Source of the DNA: Microvirga soli
GTDB taxonomy: Bacteria; Pseudomonadota; Alphaproteobacteria; Rhizobiales; Beijerinckiaceae
Assembly (NCBI RefSeq): GCF_016734765.1
Contig: NZ_JAERQE010000002.1
Span: 1-64,000 of the forward strand
Direction: 5' to 3'
DNA: 64,000 nt
The notes under the pieces were generated by a model that had not been told where the DNA came from, did not search any database, and was given only the letters and a program-made list of their open reading frames with translations. Shown piece by piece: positions 18,036 through 27,141 of the stretch (the first letter of the stretch is position 1; every line of letters starts with the position of its first letter). Both the position numbers and the translations under genes were made by a program.

Positions 18036-18598
18036 CGATTCTGGCGCGACTGAAAACCGAAACCCGTGCGGCGCACGACCGCATCGAGGCGGCGATGGAT
18101 CTCGACCGCCGGATCGCCACGCGCGATGGCTACCGCGATCTGCTGATCCGCTTTTACGGGTTCCACAAGGCTTGGGAGTCGGAGGCAGCGGGCCGAGCCC
18201 CCGACCAGGGCTTCTTCGAGCGCCGGCGCAAGACGCAGCTTCTGGTTCAGGATCTCGAAGCCCTAGGATTGAAGTCGGATGACATCATCCGTTTGCCACA
18301 ATGCCGGCCTTTGATGCCGCTCCCGGGCCCGGAGGCGGTGCTGGGGAGCATGTATGTGGTCGAGGGCTCCACCCTGGGCGGCGCCATCATCGCCCGCGAG
18401 GTGAAGAACCGGCTCGGGCTCGACGCGGAGACAGGCTGTGCCTATTTCCGCAGCTATGGCCGTGATATTGCGGCCATGTGGAAGTCGTTCGGCGTTGTGC
18501 TTCTCGAGGCTTCCTCGCCGGAGGCCGACGGTCAAATCGTCGAGTCCGCACAGAAGACCTTCGACGTGATGCATGACTGGCTGTGCGAGACCCCATGA
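18032..18598 (+). CDS. bphO: Biliverdin-producing heme oxygenase
   Basis: The 188-residue cytosolic enzyme opens heme to biliverdin IX-alpha, CO and iron. The proximal heme ligand is probably H15 (ETRAAHDRIE), and the distal helix carries the family signature GSMYVVEGSTLGG (105-117). It overlaps the bacteriophytochrome start (ATGA at 18595), the classic bphO-bphP pairing in which the enzyme supplies the chromophore. The unusual point is the matching overlap on its upstream side with an osmoprotectant permease. Confidence 0.93.
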   Translation: MTILARLKTETRAAHDRIEAAMDLDRRIATRDGYRDLLIRFYGFHKAWESEAAGRAPDQGFFERRRKTQLLVQDLEALGLKSDDIIRLPQCRPLMPLPGPEAVLGSMYVVEGSTLGGAIIAREVKNRLGLDAETGCAYFRSYGRDIAAMWKSFGVVLLEASSPEADGQIVESAQKTFDVMHDWLCETP

Positions 18599-20844
18599 CC
18601 CTGCAAACCCCGCAAGACATCGACCTGACCGCCTGCGACCGGGAGCCGATCCACATTCCGGGCAGCATCCAGCCGCATGGGATTCTGCTGGCGGTCCGGC
18701 TCTCCGACCGGACGCTCGCCTATGCCAGCGCCAACATCGCGGAGATCTTCGGGCTCGATCCGTCAGACACCCTGGGTCGATCCTTCGCCGAGGTTCTGCC
18801 GGTTCTGAGCCGGGATTTCGAGGCGGCGCTGGCAGATCCGCCACCGGCCGGGACCACGCAGTATCTGCGCACGATCGAGGTTTCGACGGCACAGGGCCGG
18901 CGGACCTACGAGGCCGCGATCTCCCGTTCGGGCGAATGTGCCGTCCTGGAGCTCGAGGAAACGCCCTCGGAGGCCGTCGCCAGCCTCGACTCGCTCTATC
19001 CCACCCTGCGCCGCTTCGTGGAGCAATTGCAGGGGGCCTCCAGCATCGATGCCCTGTGTGGCCTCGCGGCGCAGGACATCCGCCGCATGACCGGGTTCGA
19101 CCGGGTGCTGATCTATCGCTTCGACGAGCAATGGAACGGCACCGTCATTGCCGAGGATCGCAACGAGGTCCTGCCGTCCTACCTCGACCTGCGCTTTCCC
19201 GCCTCCGACATTCCGGCCCAGGCGCGGGAGCTTTATCGACGCAATCGCCTGCGCATCATCTCGGATGCCAACTACATCCCGGTCCCGATCCAGTCGCGGG
19301 ATCCCGCACCGCTGGACCTGAGCGACTCGGTTTTGCGCAGCGTTTCGCCGGTGCATCTCGAATACATGCGCAACATGGGGACGCTCGCCTCCATGTCGAT
19401 CTCGATCCTGCGCGACGGCAGGCTGTGGGGGCTGATCTCGTGCCACAGCAAGGAGCCGAAGCGGGTCTCGCTCCAGGTGCGCAACGCCTGCGATTTCCTC
19501 ACGCAGATCTTCTCCCTGCAGCTCGAGGCGCGCGAGAACACGTCGCTGGCCGAAAACCGGGTGCGTCTCGGCACCGTGCAGACGCGGCTCCTCGCCCACA
19601 TGGCGGCGGAAGAACATTTCATCGCAGGCCTCGTGAACCACCCGGACGACCTCATGCTCCTGGCAGACGCGCAAGGAGCGGCGGTGCTGACGCAGGATCA
19701 TTGCTGGTGCCTCGGCCAGACCCCCGCCGAGAAGGACGTCAAGGCTCTGTTCGCCTGGCTCTCGCGGAACAATCAGGAGGACGTCTTCGCAACCGACAGC
19801 CTGTCTCAGGTCTACCCGGCGGCGAAGGCTTATACGGACCGGGCCAGCGGCCTTCTGGCGATCTCGATCTCGAAGGCGCAGTCGAGCTATGTGCTCTGGT
19901 TCCGCCCCGAGGTGGTCCAGACCGTCAAATGGGGCGGCAACCCGCAGAAGCCCGTGCAGGAAGAGGCTGGCACGGCCCGGCTCCATCCCCGCCGCTCCTT
20001 CGAGATCTGGAAGGAGACGGTGCAGGAGCGGTCGCTTCCCTGGGACCGGAGCGAGATCGAGGCGGTCAGGGAGCTGCGCCACGCCATCGTGGGCATCGTG
20101 CTGCGCCGGGCCGAGGAGCTGGCGTCCATCTCCGAGGAGCTGCGCCGCTCCAACAAGGAGCTGGAGGCCTTCTCCTATTCGGTCTCCCACGACCTGCGCG
20201 CCCCGTTCCGGCACATCGTCGGCTATTCCGAGCTTCTGAAGAAGCAGGAAGGCAGCGATCTGTCGGAGAAGGGCAGGCGCTACGTCGACACGATCATCGA
20301 CTCCGCCTACACGGCCGGAACCCTCGTGGACAACCTGCTGCGCTTCTCGCAGATGGGCCGCACGGCTCTCAAGCCGCGTCGGATCGACATGCGTCGCCTG
20401 GTCGACGAGATCCGGCAGCAGCTCACCGTGCATGCGGGCGGCCGTCGGGTCGACTGGGTCATCGGCGACCTGCCCGAGGTGACGGCCGATCCGGTGCTGA
20501 TCCGGCTGGTGTTCGAGAATCTTCTCGACAATGCCCTAAAATACACCCGTCCCCGGGAGAAGGCGCGCATCGAGATCGGCTCCACCCGCAAGGCTGGGGA
20601 GACGATCTTTTTCGTGCGCGACAACGGCGTCGGATTCGATATGAAGTACATCGACAAGCTCTTCGGCGTCTTCCAGCGGCTGCACCGGATGGAAGATTTC
20701 GAGGGAACCGGCATCGGGCTGGCCAATGTGCGCCGCATCGTTGAACGGCATGGAGGCCGGGCCTGGGCCGAAGGCGCGCTCGACCGGGGCGCGACCGTCT
20801 CCATTGCCCTGCCGGATGAAACAAAGACTGAAGGAGCGGCGTGA
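18595..20844 (+). CDS. bphP: Bacteriophytochrome histidine kinase
   Basis: The 749-residue red/far-red photoreceptor kinase has PAS (about 15-130), GAF (145-310), PHY (325-500) and HisKA/HATPase domains (515-745). C14, in ACDREPIHIPGSIQPHG, is the expected biliverdin thioether site. GAF pocket residues include D205 (PASDIP), H254 and H284; the PHY tongue carries WGGNP and PRRSFEIW. The phosphorylated His is H532 (FSYSVSHDLRAPFRH), and the ATP site has LLDNALKYT, VRDNGVGFD and GTGIGL. ATG 18595 is chosen because it overlaps the heme oxygenase stop. All key photochemical and kinase residues are present. Confidence 0.96.
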   Translation: MTLQTPQDIDLTACDREPIHIPGSIQPHGILLAVRLSDRTLAYASANIAEIFGLDPSDTLGRSFAEVLPVLSRDFEAALADPPPAGTTQYLRTIEVSTAQGRRTYEAAISRSGECAVLELEETPSEAVASLDSLYPTLRRFVEQLQGASSIDALCGLAAQDIRRMTGFDRVLIYRFDEQWNGTVIAEDRNEVLPSYLDLRFPASDIPAQARELYRRNRLRIISDANYIPVPIQSRDPAPLDLSDSVLRSVSPVHLEYMRNMGTLASMSISILRDGRLWGLISCHSKEPKRVSLQVRNACDFLTQIFSLQLEARENTSLAENRVRLGTVQTRLLAHMAAEEHFIAGLVNHPDDLMLLADAQGAAVLTQDHCWCLGQTPAEKDVKALFAWLSRNNQEDVFATDSLSQVYPAAKAYTDRASGLLAISISKAQSSYVLWFRPEVVQTVKWGGNPQKPVQEEAGTARLHPRRSFEIWKETVQERSLPWDRSEIEAVRELRHAIVGIVLRRAEELASISEELRRSNKELEAFSYSVSHDLRAPFRHIVGYSELLKKQEGSDLSEKGRRYVDTIIDSAYTAGTLVDNLLRFSQMGRTALKPRRIDMRRLVDEIRQQLTVHAGGRRVDWVIGDLPEVTADPVLIRLVFENLLDNALKYTRPREKARIEIGSTRKAGETIFFVRDNGVGFDMKYIDKLFGVFQRLHRMEDFEGTGIGLANVRRIVERHGGRAWAEGALDRGATVSIALPDETKTEGAA

Positions 20845-21294
20845 ATGCCGGATTTGAAACCGATCCTGCTGGTTGAGGACAACCCGAAGGATCTCGAACT
20901 GACCCTGGCGGCCTTGGAGCAGAGCCAGCTCGCCAACGAGGTCGTCATCGTGCGCGACGGCGCCGAGGCCCTCGATTTTCTCTACCGCCGCGGCGCCCAT
21001 GAGAGCCGCAACACCAGCGATCCCGCCGTGGTCCTGCTCGACCTGAAGCTGCCGAAGGTCGACGGGCTCGAGGTGCTGGAGAAGGTGAAGTCCGATCCGC
21101 ATCTCAGGCAGACGCCGGTCGTGATGCTCACCTCCTCGCGGGAGGAGAGCGATCTCGTGCGCAGCTACGAGCTCGGGGTGAACGCCTTCGTGGTGAAGCC
21201 GGTGGGCTTCCGCGAGTTCTTCGATGCCATCCAGGATCTCGGCGTGTTCTGGGCCATCCTCAATGAACCGCCGCCGCGGCGCAACGGAGGCTAG
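20845..21294 (+). CDS. Rcp1-like response regulator of the bacteriophytochrome
   Basis: The 149-residue single receiver starts directly after the phytochrome stop (TGAATG). Phospho-acceptor is D66 (VVLLDLKLPKVDGLEVL), with acidic pair ED11-12 and K117 (AFVVKPVGF). The FREFFDAIQDLGVFWAILNEPPP tail is typical of Rcp1-type partners of phytochromes. With no output domain it probably passes phosphate on, perhaps to the receiver-kinase coded next. Confidence 0.92.
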   Translation: MPDLKPILLVEDNPKDLELTLAALEQSQLANEVVIVRDGAEALDFLYRRGAHESRNTSDPAVVLLDLKLPKVDGLEVLEKVKSDPHLRQTPVVMLTSSREESDLVRSYELGVNAFVVKPVGFREFFDAIQDLGVFWAILNEPPPRRNGG

Positions 21295-21302
21295 CGCCAC
21301 CG

Positions 21303-22352
21303 ATGAGCGTGCAGGCCCATCCTCAGCTCGCCTCGATGCTGCGCATCCTCCTCCTGGAGGACAGCCCGCTCGATGCTGAGCTGGTGAGCGAGGCTCTGGC
21401 CTCCGCCGATCTGAGCGTTTCGATGGAGCGCGTCGACACGGCGGCCGATTTCACGCGAGCCGTGCAGGAGGGGCGCTGGGACATCATCCTGGCTGATTAC
21501 AGGCTCCCCGCCTTCGACGGCTTAAGCGCGCTGGAGATCGTGCAGGCACGGGCTCCCGGCACGCCCTTCGTGTTCGTGTCCGGGGCGCTCGGCGAGGAGG
21601 TGGCGGTCGAAGCGCTCAAGCGCGGCGCCACCGACTACGTGCTCAAGCATAGCCTCGACCGACTTCCCGGCACCGTTCTGCGGGCGCTCGCCGAAGCTCG
21701 CGAACGGGCCGACAAGCGCCATGCGCAGGATGCTCTTCACGCGCTGCTCGATCGCCAGACGGCGCTTTTGCACGAGCTCGACCACCGGGTGAAGAACAAC
21801 CTCCAGCTTATCCTGTCCCTGATCGGAATCGAGATCCGGCAGGCCGAAGACGATCAGAGCCGGCAGGTGCTCGGCCGCATGAGGGAGCGCATGCAGGCGC
21901 TGGCCGCGGCGCATCGGGATCTCTACGACGGGAAGGGCGCGGCGCGCTTCGATGCATCCAGCTTCGCCAAAGGGCTCTGCCAGGAACTCACCGCCGCAAT
22001 TCCCGGGGTGAGGATCGTGCCGGAATTCGAGGTCGAGAACGTGGAGGTGGAGGCCTCCAAGGCGGCGCCCATCGCGCTCCTGTTCAACGAGATCGTCGTC
22101 AACGCCCTCAGTCACGCCTATATCGAACGCCATGGCAAGCTGAAGCTGACCTTGCGCATCCGGGGCGGGGTTCTGCTGTTCCAACTGTCGGACGACGCCT
22201 TCAGTCCCGATGAGAAGCAGGCTGCACAGAATAGCGCGTCCGGCACGGTCCTGAAGGCCCTGTCACGCCAGCTCGATGCCCATGTGGAATGGCCCCAGGG
22301 GGAGCCGGCAACACTCGTGCGCATCACCATGCCGGCGCAGGACGTGAGCTAG
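21303..22352 (+). CDS. Hybrid receiver-histidine kinase (HWE/HisKA_2 class)
   Basis: The 349-residue soluble protein begins with a receiver (about 13-130; D65 in ILADYRLPAFDG) and continues into a HisKA_2/HWE-type kinase: H161 in LHELDHRVKNNLQLIL, then a reduced ATPase domain (LFNEIVVNALSHAY). A receiver in front of a kinase fits a protein whose activity is set by phosphate from the phytochrome branch. It starts 8 bases after the Rcp1-like gene. HWE kinases in this order often feed PhyR/EcfG general-stress signalling, but neither of those genes is in the window. Confidence 0.9.
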   Translation: MSVQAHPQLASMLRILLLEDSPLDAELVSEALASADLSVSMERVDTAADFTRAVQEGRWDIILADYRLPAFDGLSALEIVQARAPGTPFVFVSGALGEEVAVEALKRGATDYVLKHSLDRLPGTVLRALAEARERADKRHAQDALHALLDRQTALLHELDHRVKNNLQLILSLIGIEIRQAEDDQSRQVLGRMRERMQALAAAHRDLYDGKGAARFDASSFAKGLCQELTAAIPGVRIVPEFEVENVEVEASKAAPIALLFNEIVVNALSHAYIERHGKLKLTLRIRGGVLLFQLSDDAFSPDEKQAAQNSASGTVLKALSRQLDAHVEWPQGEPATLVRITMPAQDVS

Positions 22353-22355
22353 CCG

Positions 22356-24503
22356 ATGGTGCAGGAACCCACGGCCGGAACGAACACTGCGCAGGCGGCC
22401 ACGGGTCTTCCCAGGAAAGCCGGGATATCGCTGCGCCAGGTTCTGTGGGGGCTGGTGCTCGCCATCTCGCTGCCGATCATCTTGGTGGCGGCCGGAGGCT
22501 TCTACTCCGGCTACCGAGCCGAGCAGCAGGCCGTCGATCAGCGCATGCAGGAGACCGCCCGGGCCTTGAGCCTGCTGCTGGATCGGGAAATCGACAAGTC
22601 GGTGCTCGCCATGCGAGTCCTGTCTCGATCACCGACCCTTGCCGGCGGCGACTACGAGAGCTTCTACAAAGGGGTCAAGGATGCCGGTTTCACGGCCCCT
22701 TTCTGGATCGCCCTCTTCGAGCCGAACGGTCGCACCATCTTCAACACCCGCGTGCCCTACGGCGTTCGCCTGCCGGACAGCAACCGGATGGATGCTCTTC
22801 GGCAGGTTCAGGAAACGCGCGAGCCCCATATCTCGAATCTCTATACGGGTTCCCTGACGGGACAGCGCCTCATCACCATCGACGTTCCGGTCGTCATCAA
22901 TGAGACGGTGGCCTATATTCTGACACTCGCCATCACGCCCGAGGCCTTCCAGAACATCATTCGCGATCAGAGAATCGTCGATGGCTGGAACGCCGCCGTG
23001 CTCGACCGCGGCAAGCGGATCGTGGCCCGATCCCGCGCGCCGGAGCGGTTCGTCGGTCAGCCCGCCAGCGCCAATGTTCAGGAGGCCCTTGCTGCATCCT
23101 CCGAGGGCATCCTCCAGAGCGTCACGCTCGACGGCATTGCGGTTCGCACCTATTTCAGCCAGTCACCGGCCTATGGCTGGTCCTTCGTCATCAGCATCCC
23201 GACTTCGGAGCTGGCGCAGTCGATCCAGCGCTCGCTCTTCTGGCTCATGATCCTGGCCGCAGTCGTTCTCGGCGGTCTCATTCTGGCGGCGCTTCTGGCT
23301 CGGGCCATTGCGAGACCTGTGGACCAACTCGTCGCGGCCGCGCAAGCGCTTGGCCGCCGGGAGGAAGTCTCCGGACCGGACACAACACAGGTTCTGGAAT
23401 TCGACACGATCAGGACGGCGCTGGCGGAAGCGTCGGCGGATATCCGCACGCACGAACAGGACCGGGAGGACGTTCTCGCCCAGATGGCGGAGAGCGAGGC
23501 CCGCCTGCGGCTCGCGCTCAATGCCGGGCATTTCGGCTCCTGGGAGTTCACGCCGGAAACGGGCACCTTCATCACCTCGGCAACCTGCCGGGCCAATTTC
23601 GGCCGCAGTCGCGACGAGCCGTTCACATACGCGGATCTGGTCTTGTCCATTCATCCCGACGACCGCGCCATGCAGGCCGAGGCCGTCGCGCAGGCCATTG
23701 CGGCCAACACGGATCTTCATGTGGAGTATCGCGCGATCTGGCCCGATGAAAGCGAGCATTGGATTCGCGTCAGCGGGCGGACGCGCATCGGGGCGAACGG
23801 CCAGATGTCGATGGTGGGCGTCTCGCAGGAGATCACCGAGCGCAAGCTCGCCGACGAGCGCCAGGCGCTTCTGCTGCGCGAACTGAACCATCGCGTGAAG
23901 AACACGCTGGCGACGGTGCAATCCGTGGCCTCCCTGACCCGCCGTTCGACCCAGAACACCGATCCTGAGGCCTGGAATGCCTTCATGGATCGCCTGCACG
24001 GTCTCGCCAAGACGCACGATCTTCTGACGACCACCCATTGGCAGGGCGCGCTTCTGGAGGATGTGCTCAAGAACGAGCTCGATCCCTACCAGGACGTCAT
24101 GCGCCAGCGCATCCGCCTGAAGGGACCGCGCATCAATCTCCAGCCGAGCGCCGTGCTCGCCTTAGGTCTCGCCATTCACGAGATGGCCACGAACGCCGTC
24201 AAGTACGGCAGCCTCTCGGTGCCGGACGGCAGGGTTCACGTCATGTGGGCACTCACCACCGGAAGCGCGCCGCCCTCCCTGCTCGTCGAATGGGTCGAAA
24301 GCGGTGGCCCTCCCGTCAAGAAGCCGGAGCGTCAGGGCTTCGGCATGAAGCTCATCCAACGCGGTCTGGCGCAGCAGCTCGGGGGCGAGATCAAGCTCGA
24401 TTTCGCCCCGGCGGGCATCCGCTGCGTGATCACCTTCCCGATCGAGACCATGGTCACCGATTCCGACGAAGCCGACGAGACCCGGCAGCGCTACGCGTCC
24501 TGA
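22356..24503 (+). CDS. Membrane sensor histidine kinase, HWE family
   Basis: A 715-residue inner-membrane kinase: helix 1 (about 31-50), a periplasmic Cache-like domain (60-290), helix 2 (295-317), HAMP (318-370), PAS (385-500, with HPDDRAMQAEAV and MVGVSQEITERK) and an HWE kinase domain. The acceptor is H512 in LRELNHRVKNTLATVQS, and the ATP lobe has LGLAIHEMATNAVKYGSLS, where the H and E of the HWE class are visible; the final Trp-x-Glu is in VEWVESGGP. It follows the receiver-kinase by 3 bases. The extracellular signal is unknown. Confidence 0.93.
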   Translation: MVQEPTAGTNTAQAATGLPRKAGISLRQVLWGLVLAISLPIILVAAGGFYSGYRAEQQAVDQRMQETARALSLLLDREIDKSVLAMRVLSRSPTLAGGDYESFYKGVKDAGFTAPFWIALFEPNGRTIFNTRVPYGVRLPDSNRMDALRQVQETREPHISNLYTGSLTGQRLITIDVPVVINETVAYILTLAITPEAFQNIIRDQRIVDGWNAAVLDRGKRIVARSRAPERFVGQPASANVQEALAASSEGILQSVTLDGIAVRTYFSQSPAYGWSFVISIPTSELAQSIQRSLFWLMILAAVVLGGLILAALLARAIARPVDQLVAAAQALGRREEVSGPDTTQVLEFDTIRTALAEASADIRTHEQDREDVLAQMAESEARLRLALNAGHFGSWEFTPETGTFITSATCRANFGRSRDEPFTYADLVLSIHPDDRAMQAEAVAQAIAANTDLHVEYRAIWPDESEHWIRVSGRTRIGANGQMSMVGVSQEITERKLADERQALLLRELNHRVKNTLATVQSVASLTRRSTQNTDPEAWNAFMDRLHGLAKTHDLLTTTHWQGALLEDVLKNELDPYQDVMRQRIRLKGPRINLQPSAVLALGLAIHEMATNAVKYGSLSVPDGRVHVMWALTTGSAPPSLLVEWVESGGPPVKKPERQGFGMKLIQRGLAQQLGGEIKLDFAPAGIRCVITFPIETMVTDSDEADETRQRYAS

Positions 24504-24506
24504 GGC

Positions 24507-24529
24507 GGCGTCCTGCTTGACAGGGCGCC
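24507..24529 (+). terminator. Hairpin after the sensory gene cluster (weak terminator)
   Basis: Arms GGCGTCCTG and CAGGGCGCC pair over 9 bases with one G-T wobble around a 5-base loop, just past the kinase stop. There is no clear T run, so it may be only a processing or Rho-assisted end point. Confidence 0.35.
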
Positions 24530-24580
24530 ACGGCTGCGATGCGCTAAGTTGAATCTTTCCCTTCTCCATCCGGTGCCTCA

Positions 24581-25873
24581 ATGACGACCATCCGCGACAA
24601 GCTCGAAACCATCCTGGAGCGTCTCGACGCGCGGGCCGCCGACGAGCGGGTGTTCGTCCGCCTCTATCATGAGGCCGCCCGCGCGGCGGCCGACGCTGCC
24701 GATGCGCGCCGGAAGGCAGGTATCTCCTTAAGTTCGCTCGATGGGGCCATCGTGTCCATCAAGGATCTGTTCGACGTGGCGGGCGAGACCACGCTCGCGG
24801 GCTCCATCGCCCTGCGCGACAGGCCGCCGGCAATGAGGGATGCCAGCATCGTCCGCCGCCTGCGCCAAGCGGGCGCCGTTATTCTCGGCAAGACCAACAT
24901 GGTGGAGTTCGCCTATTCGGGGCTCGGACTCAACCCGCATTACGGTACGCCGGGCAATGCGGCCGATCCTCTGCGCATTCCGGGCGGCTCGTCCTCGGGT
25001 GCCGGTGTCACCGTGGCGGAGGGCACGAGCGAGATCTCCATCGGCAGCGACACAGGCGGGTCCGTGCGCATTCCGGCGGCGCTGAACGGCGTGGTCGGTT
25101 TCAAGCCGACCGCCCGCCGGGTGCCGCTCGACGGCGCATTTCCGCTCGCGCCGTCGCTGGACTCGATCGGACCGCTCGCACTGTCCGTTCAGGACTGCGC
25201 GTCCACGGATGCCGTCATGGCCGGAGAAGACCCGTGGACCGTGAACCCTCATCCTCTGGCTGGATTGCGGATCGGCATTCCGCGCGGGCGCCTGTTCTCG
25301 GACACGGAGCCGATGGTGGAGCAGGCTTTCGAGACGGCCTTGGGCCGCCTGTCGCAGGCTGGTGCGAGGATCGACGATCACGGTATCGACGATCTGCTCA
25401 CGGCCATGGCGGAGACCACCGCCGCGGCCTCCATCGCTTCCATCGAGGCATCAGAAATTCATGCGGACTGGCTGGAGACCAAGGCGGCGGAAATCGATCC
25501 GCGCGTGCGATGGTCGATTGCGCGCAGCGGCACCGTTCCGGCGCCGATCTACATCCGCATGATCCGCCAGCGCGCGGCGCTGGCTGCCGCCATGGATGCG
25601 CGTCTATCCCCAGTCGACGTGCTGGCGCTGCCGACGACGGCCGTCTCGGCGCCCCTGACTGCGCCGCTGGAGGCCGACGACAAGCTCTACAACAAGACGG
25701 ACTGGCACATCCTGCGCAACCCGATGTTCTGCAACCAGTTCGACCTCACGGCCATGTCGCTGCCCGTCGCCGGCTGCGAGCGCCCGGTGGGCTTCATGCT
25801 GGTGGCGCGCCACGGGCAGGATCGCAGGCTGCTGGAGATCGCCGCCGGGGTGGAACGCGCATTGGCCGGCTGA
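24581..25873 (+). CDS. Amidase-signature family hydrolase
   Basis: The 430-residue cytosolic enzyme has the Ser-cisSer-Lys triad of amidase-signature enzymes: K61 (SIKDLFD), S137 (IPGGSSSGAG) and S161 (GSDTGGSVRIPAA), with the family spacing of 24 between the serines. It hydrolyses an amide of unknown identity; GatA of the tRNA amidotransferase is excluded as more likely because no gatC/gatB neighbours are present. It is separated from the kinase by 77 bases and is probably an independent unit. Confidence 0.88.
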   Translation: MTTIRDKLETILERLDARAADERVFVRLYHEAARAAADAADARRKAGISLSSLDGAIVSIKDLFDVAGETTLAGSIALRDRPPAMRDASIVRRLRQAGAVILGKTNMVEFAYSGLGLNPHYGTPGNAADPLRIPGGSSSGAGVTVAEGTSEISIGSDTGGSVRIPAALNGVVGFKPTARRVPLDGAFPLAPSLDSIGPLALSVQDCASTDAVMAGEDPWTVNPHPLAGLRIGIPRGRLFSDTEPMVEQAFETALGRLSQAGARIDDHGIDDLLTAMAETTAAASIASIEASEIHADWLETKAAEIDPRVRWSIARSGTVPAPIYIRMIRQRAALAAAMDARLSPVDVLALPTTAVSAPLTAPLEADDKLYNKTDWHILRNPMFCNQFDLTAMSLPVAGCERPVGFMLVARHGQDRRLLEIAAGVERALAG

Positions 25874-25997
25874 TCCGATCACCCGAACGCTCTCGCTGTC
25901 CGAGGCGAGGAGGATCGGATACATCGAGGGCCGCTGGCACCGATCAAGCCGACCGGCGTTATGATCGCTTCTGCAAGCCTTGGAGAGCCTAAGCCGG

Positions 25998-26387
25998 ATG
26001 ATGCGCCAACTCTATCTCTGTCTCGGCTATGCGAGCCTTGCCCTCGGCGTCATCGGAATCTTCCTGCCGGTTCTGCCGACGACACCGTTCGTTCTCCTGG
26101 CGGTCTGGTTCTTTGCCCGCTCCAATCCGGCTCTGGCCGAGCGGCTCTACAGCCATCCCCGGTTCGGCCATCTCTTGACCACGTGGCGCGATCAGAGGGC
26201 CATTCCGCGGCGCGCCAAGATCACGGCACTGACCATGCTTGCCGTCTCCTACGGGCTTATCCTGTGGTTCACGGAGATCGAGCTGCTGCCTGTCGTTCTT
26301 GCCATCATCATGGGGAGCGTTGCGCTCTACATCGCCACACGCCCGGCGCCGCGCGAGCGGCCGCAGGACCGGATCCCTGGCGCCTGA
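25998..26387 (+). CDS. DUF454 (YbaN-like) inner-membrane protein
   Basis: The 129-residue protein has membrane helices at about 5-40 and 75-110. LPVLPTTPFVLLAVWFFARS and HPRFGHLLTTW are the DUF454 hallmarks. The family is widespread and of unknown function; some members sit near heme genes. ATG 25998 is favoured since GGAGAG lies 10 bases upstream; ATG 26001 is equally possible. Confidence 0.85.
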   Translation: MMRQLYLCLGYASLALGVIGIFLPVLPTTPFVLLAVWFFARSNPALAERLYSHPRFGHLLTTWRDQRAIPRRAKITALTMLAVSYGLILWFTEIELLPVVLAIIMGSVALYIATRPAPRERPQDRIPGA

Positions 26388-26498
26388 GGCAGGCGGGTCC
26401 GATACTTGCTCCAAGGCTTCTCGCTTTTGGCCAAGGTTGTGCCATGTTGCGGTCACGGTTCCGGTTAGGCTGCTGACATCTCGACGAGGAGGGATGCC

Positions 26499-26615
26499 AT
26501 GCGAAGTCTCAGCCTATCGATCTTCCTGCTGGCCTCGGCCGCGATGGTCGCCCCGCTCCTGATCGCCATGGCTTATGGGGCCAGCATCGTGACCTCGGCC
26601 CTGATGTTCCCTTAA
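26499..26615 (+). CDS. Predicted 38-residue membrane peptide
   Basis: An ATG at 26499 sits 5-6 bases after a near-perfect ribosome site (AGGAGGG at 26487-26493). The frame gives 38 residues, nearly all hydrophobic (SIFLLASAAMVAPLLIAMAY in the middle), ending at TAA 26613-26615: one membrane-spanning helix with a short tail. No homologue is recognised. The strong ribosome site is the main support. A competing ATG at 26494 opens a different frame with poorer spacing. Confidence 0.5.
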   Translation: MRSLSLSIFLLASAAMVAPLLIAMAYGASIVTSALMFP

Positions 26616-26652
26616 AAAATCTCGCTGCGCTCCTGATCGCCAAGCCGTTCAT

Positions 26653-26928
26653 TCAGCCGCGCGGATTCGCGATCTCCGCCGTCAGCTTCGGCAGTTCCTT
26701 GGTCATCCAGTCGACCATCTGATCGCTCGTCTTCAGATGAGCCGGCATGGGAATGAAGGGTCCGTGCGATTCATAGATGGCCGTGGGATCCCGCGGTCCC
26801 AGAATCGGATCGAAATCGTCCTCGATCTCGGGCGTGATGCTTCTGCTGCCGAACCACGTCAGGAGCAGGAGGAGCATTCCGACGGCGCCCGCAAGGACGA
26901 CCAGCAAGGATATCGCCAAGTCTGCCAC
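26653..26928 (-). CDS. Small single-pass membrane protein, unknown function
   Basis: GTG 26928 follows GGAAGGA at 5-base spacing and gives 91 residues; an in-frame ATG farther up (27087) would add 53 residues that do not look conserved. A membrane helix (about 4-27: ISLLVVLAGAVGMLLLLLTW) is followed by an acidic, proline-rich soluble part (EIEDDFDPILGPRDP) and an amphipathic end. No family is recognised. It may be oriented with its tail in the cytoplasm or periplasm; nothing nearby indicates a role. Confidence 0.6.
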   Translation of the reverse strand: MADLAISLLVVLAGAVGMLLLLLTWFGSRSITPEIEDDFDPILGPRDPTAIYESHGPFIPMPAHLKTSDQMVDWMTKELPKLTAEIANPRG

Positions 26929-27141
26929 CTGTTCCTTCCCTGCGATGAGAGGTCCATTACGCTCGCCTTCGAGCCTACCATCGAACGATCTTTCTTCCAA
27001 CGACGCAAGACGGCGGCTTGCGACATGATGTTGCCTGTTTGATGGCGAACCATGGAGGTCTACAATCGTCGCATGAGCAGGCTTCACGTCCGCTCATGCG
27101 TAGGGGGCGATGCGATCGATCCTGTTGCAGGGGAGGCGCTC

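Noticed and set aside
18763-20433. Long open frame antisense to the bacteriophytochrome gene
   Set aside because: All phytochrome motifs are on the plus strand; the antisense translation shows no motif and only reflects third-position GC bias.
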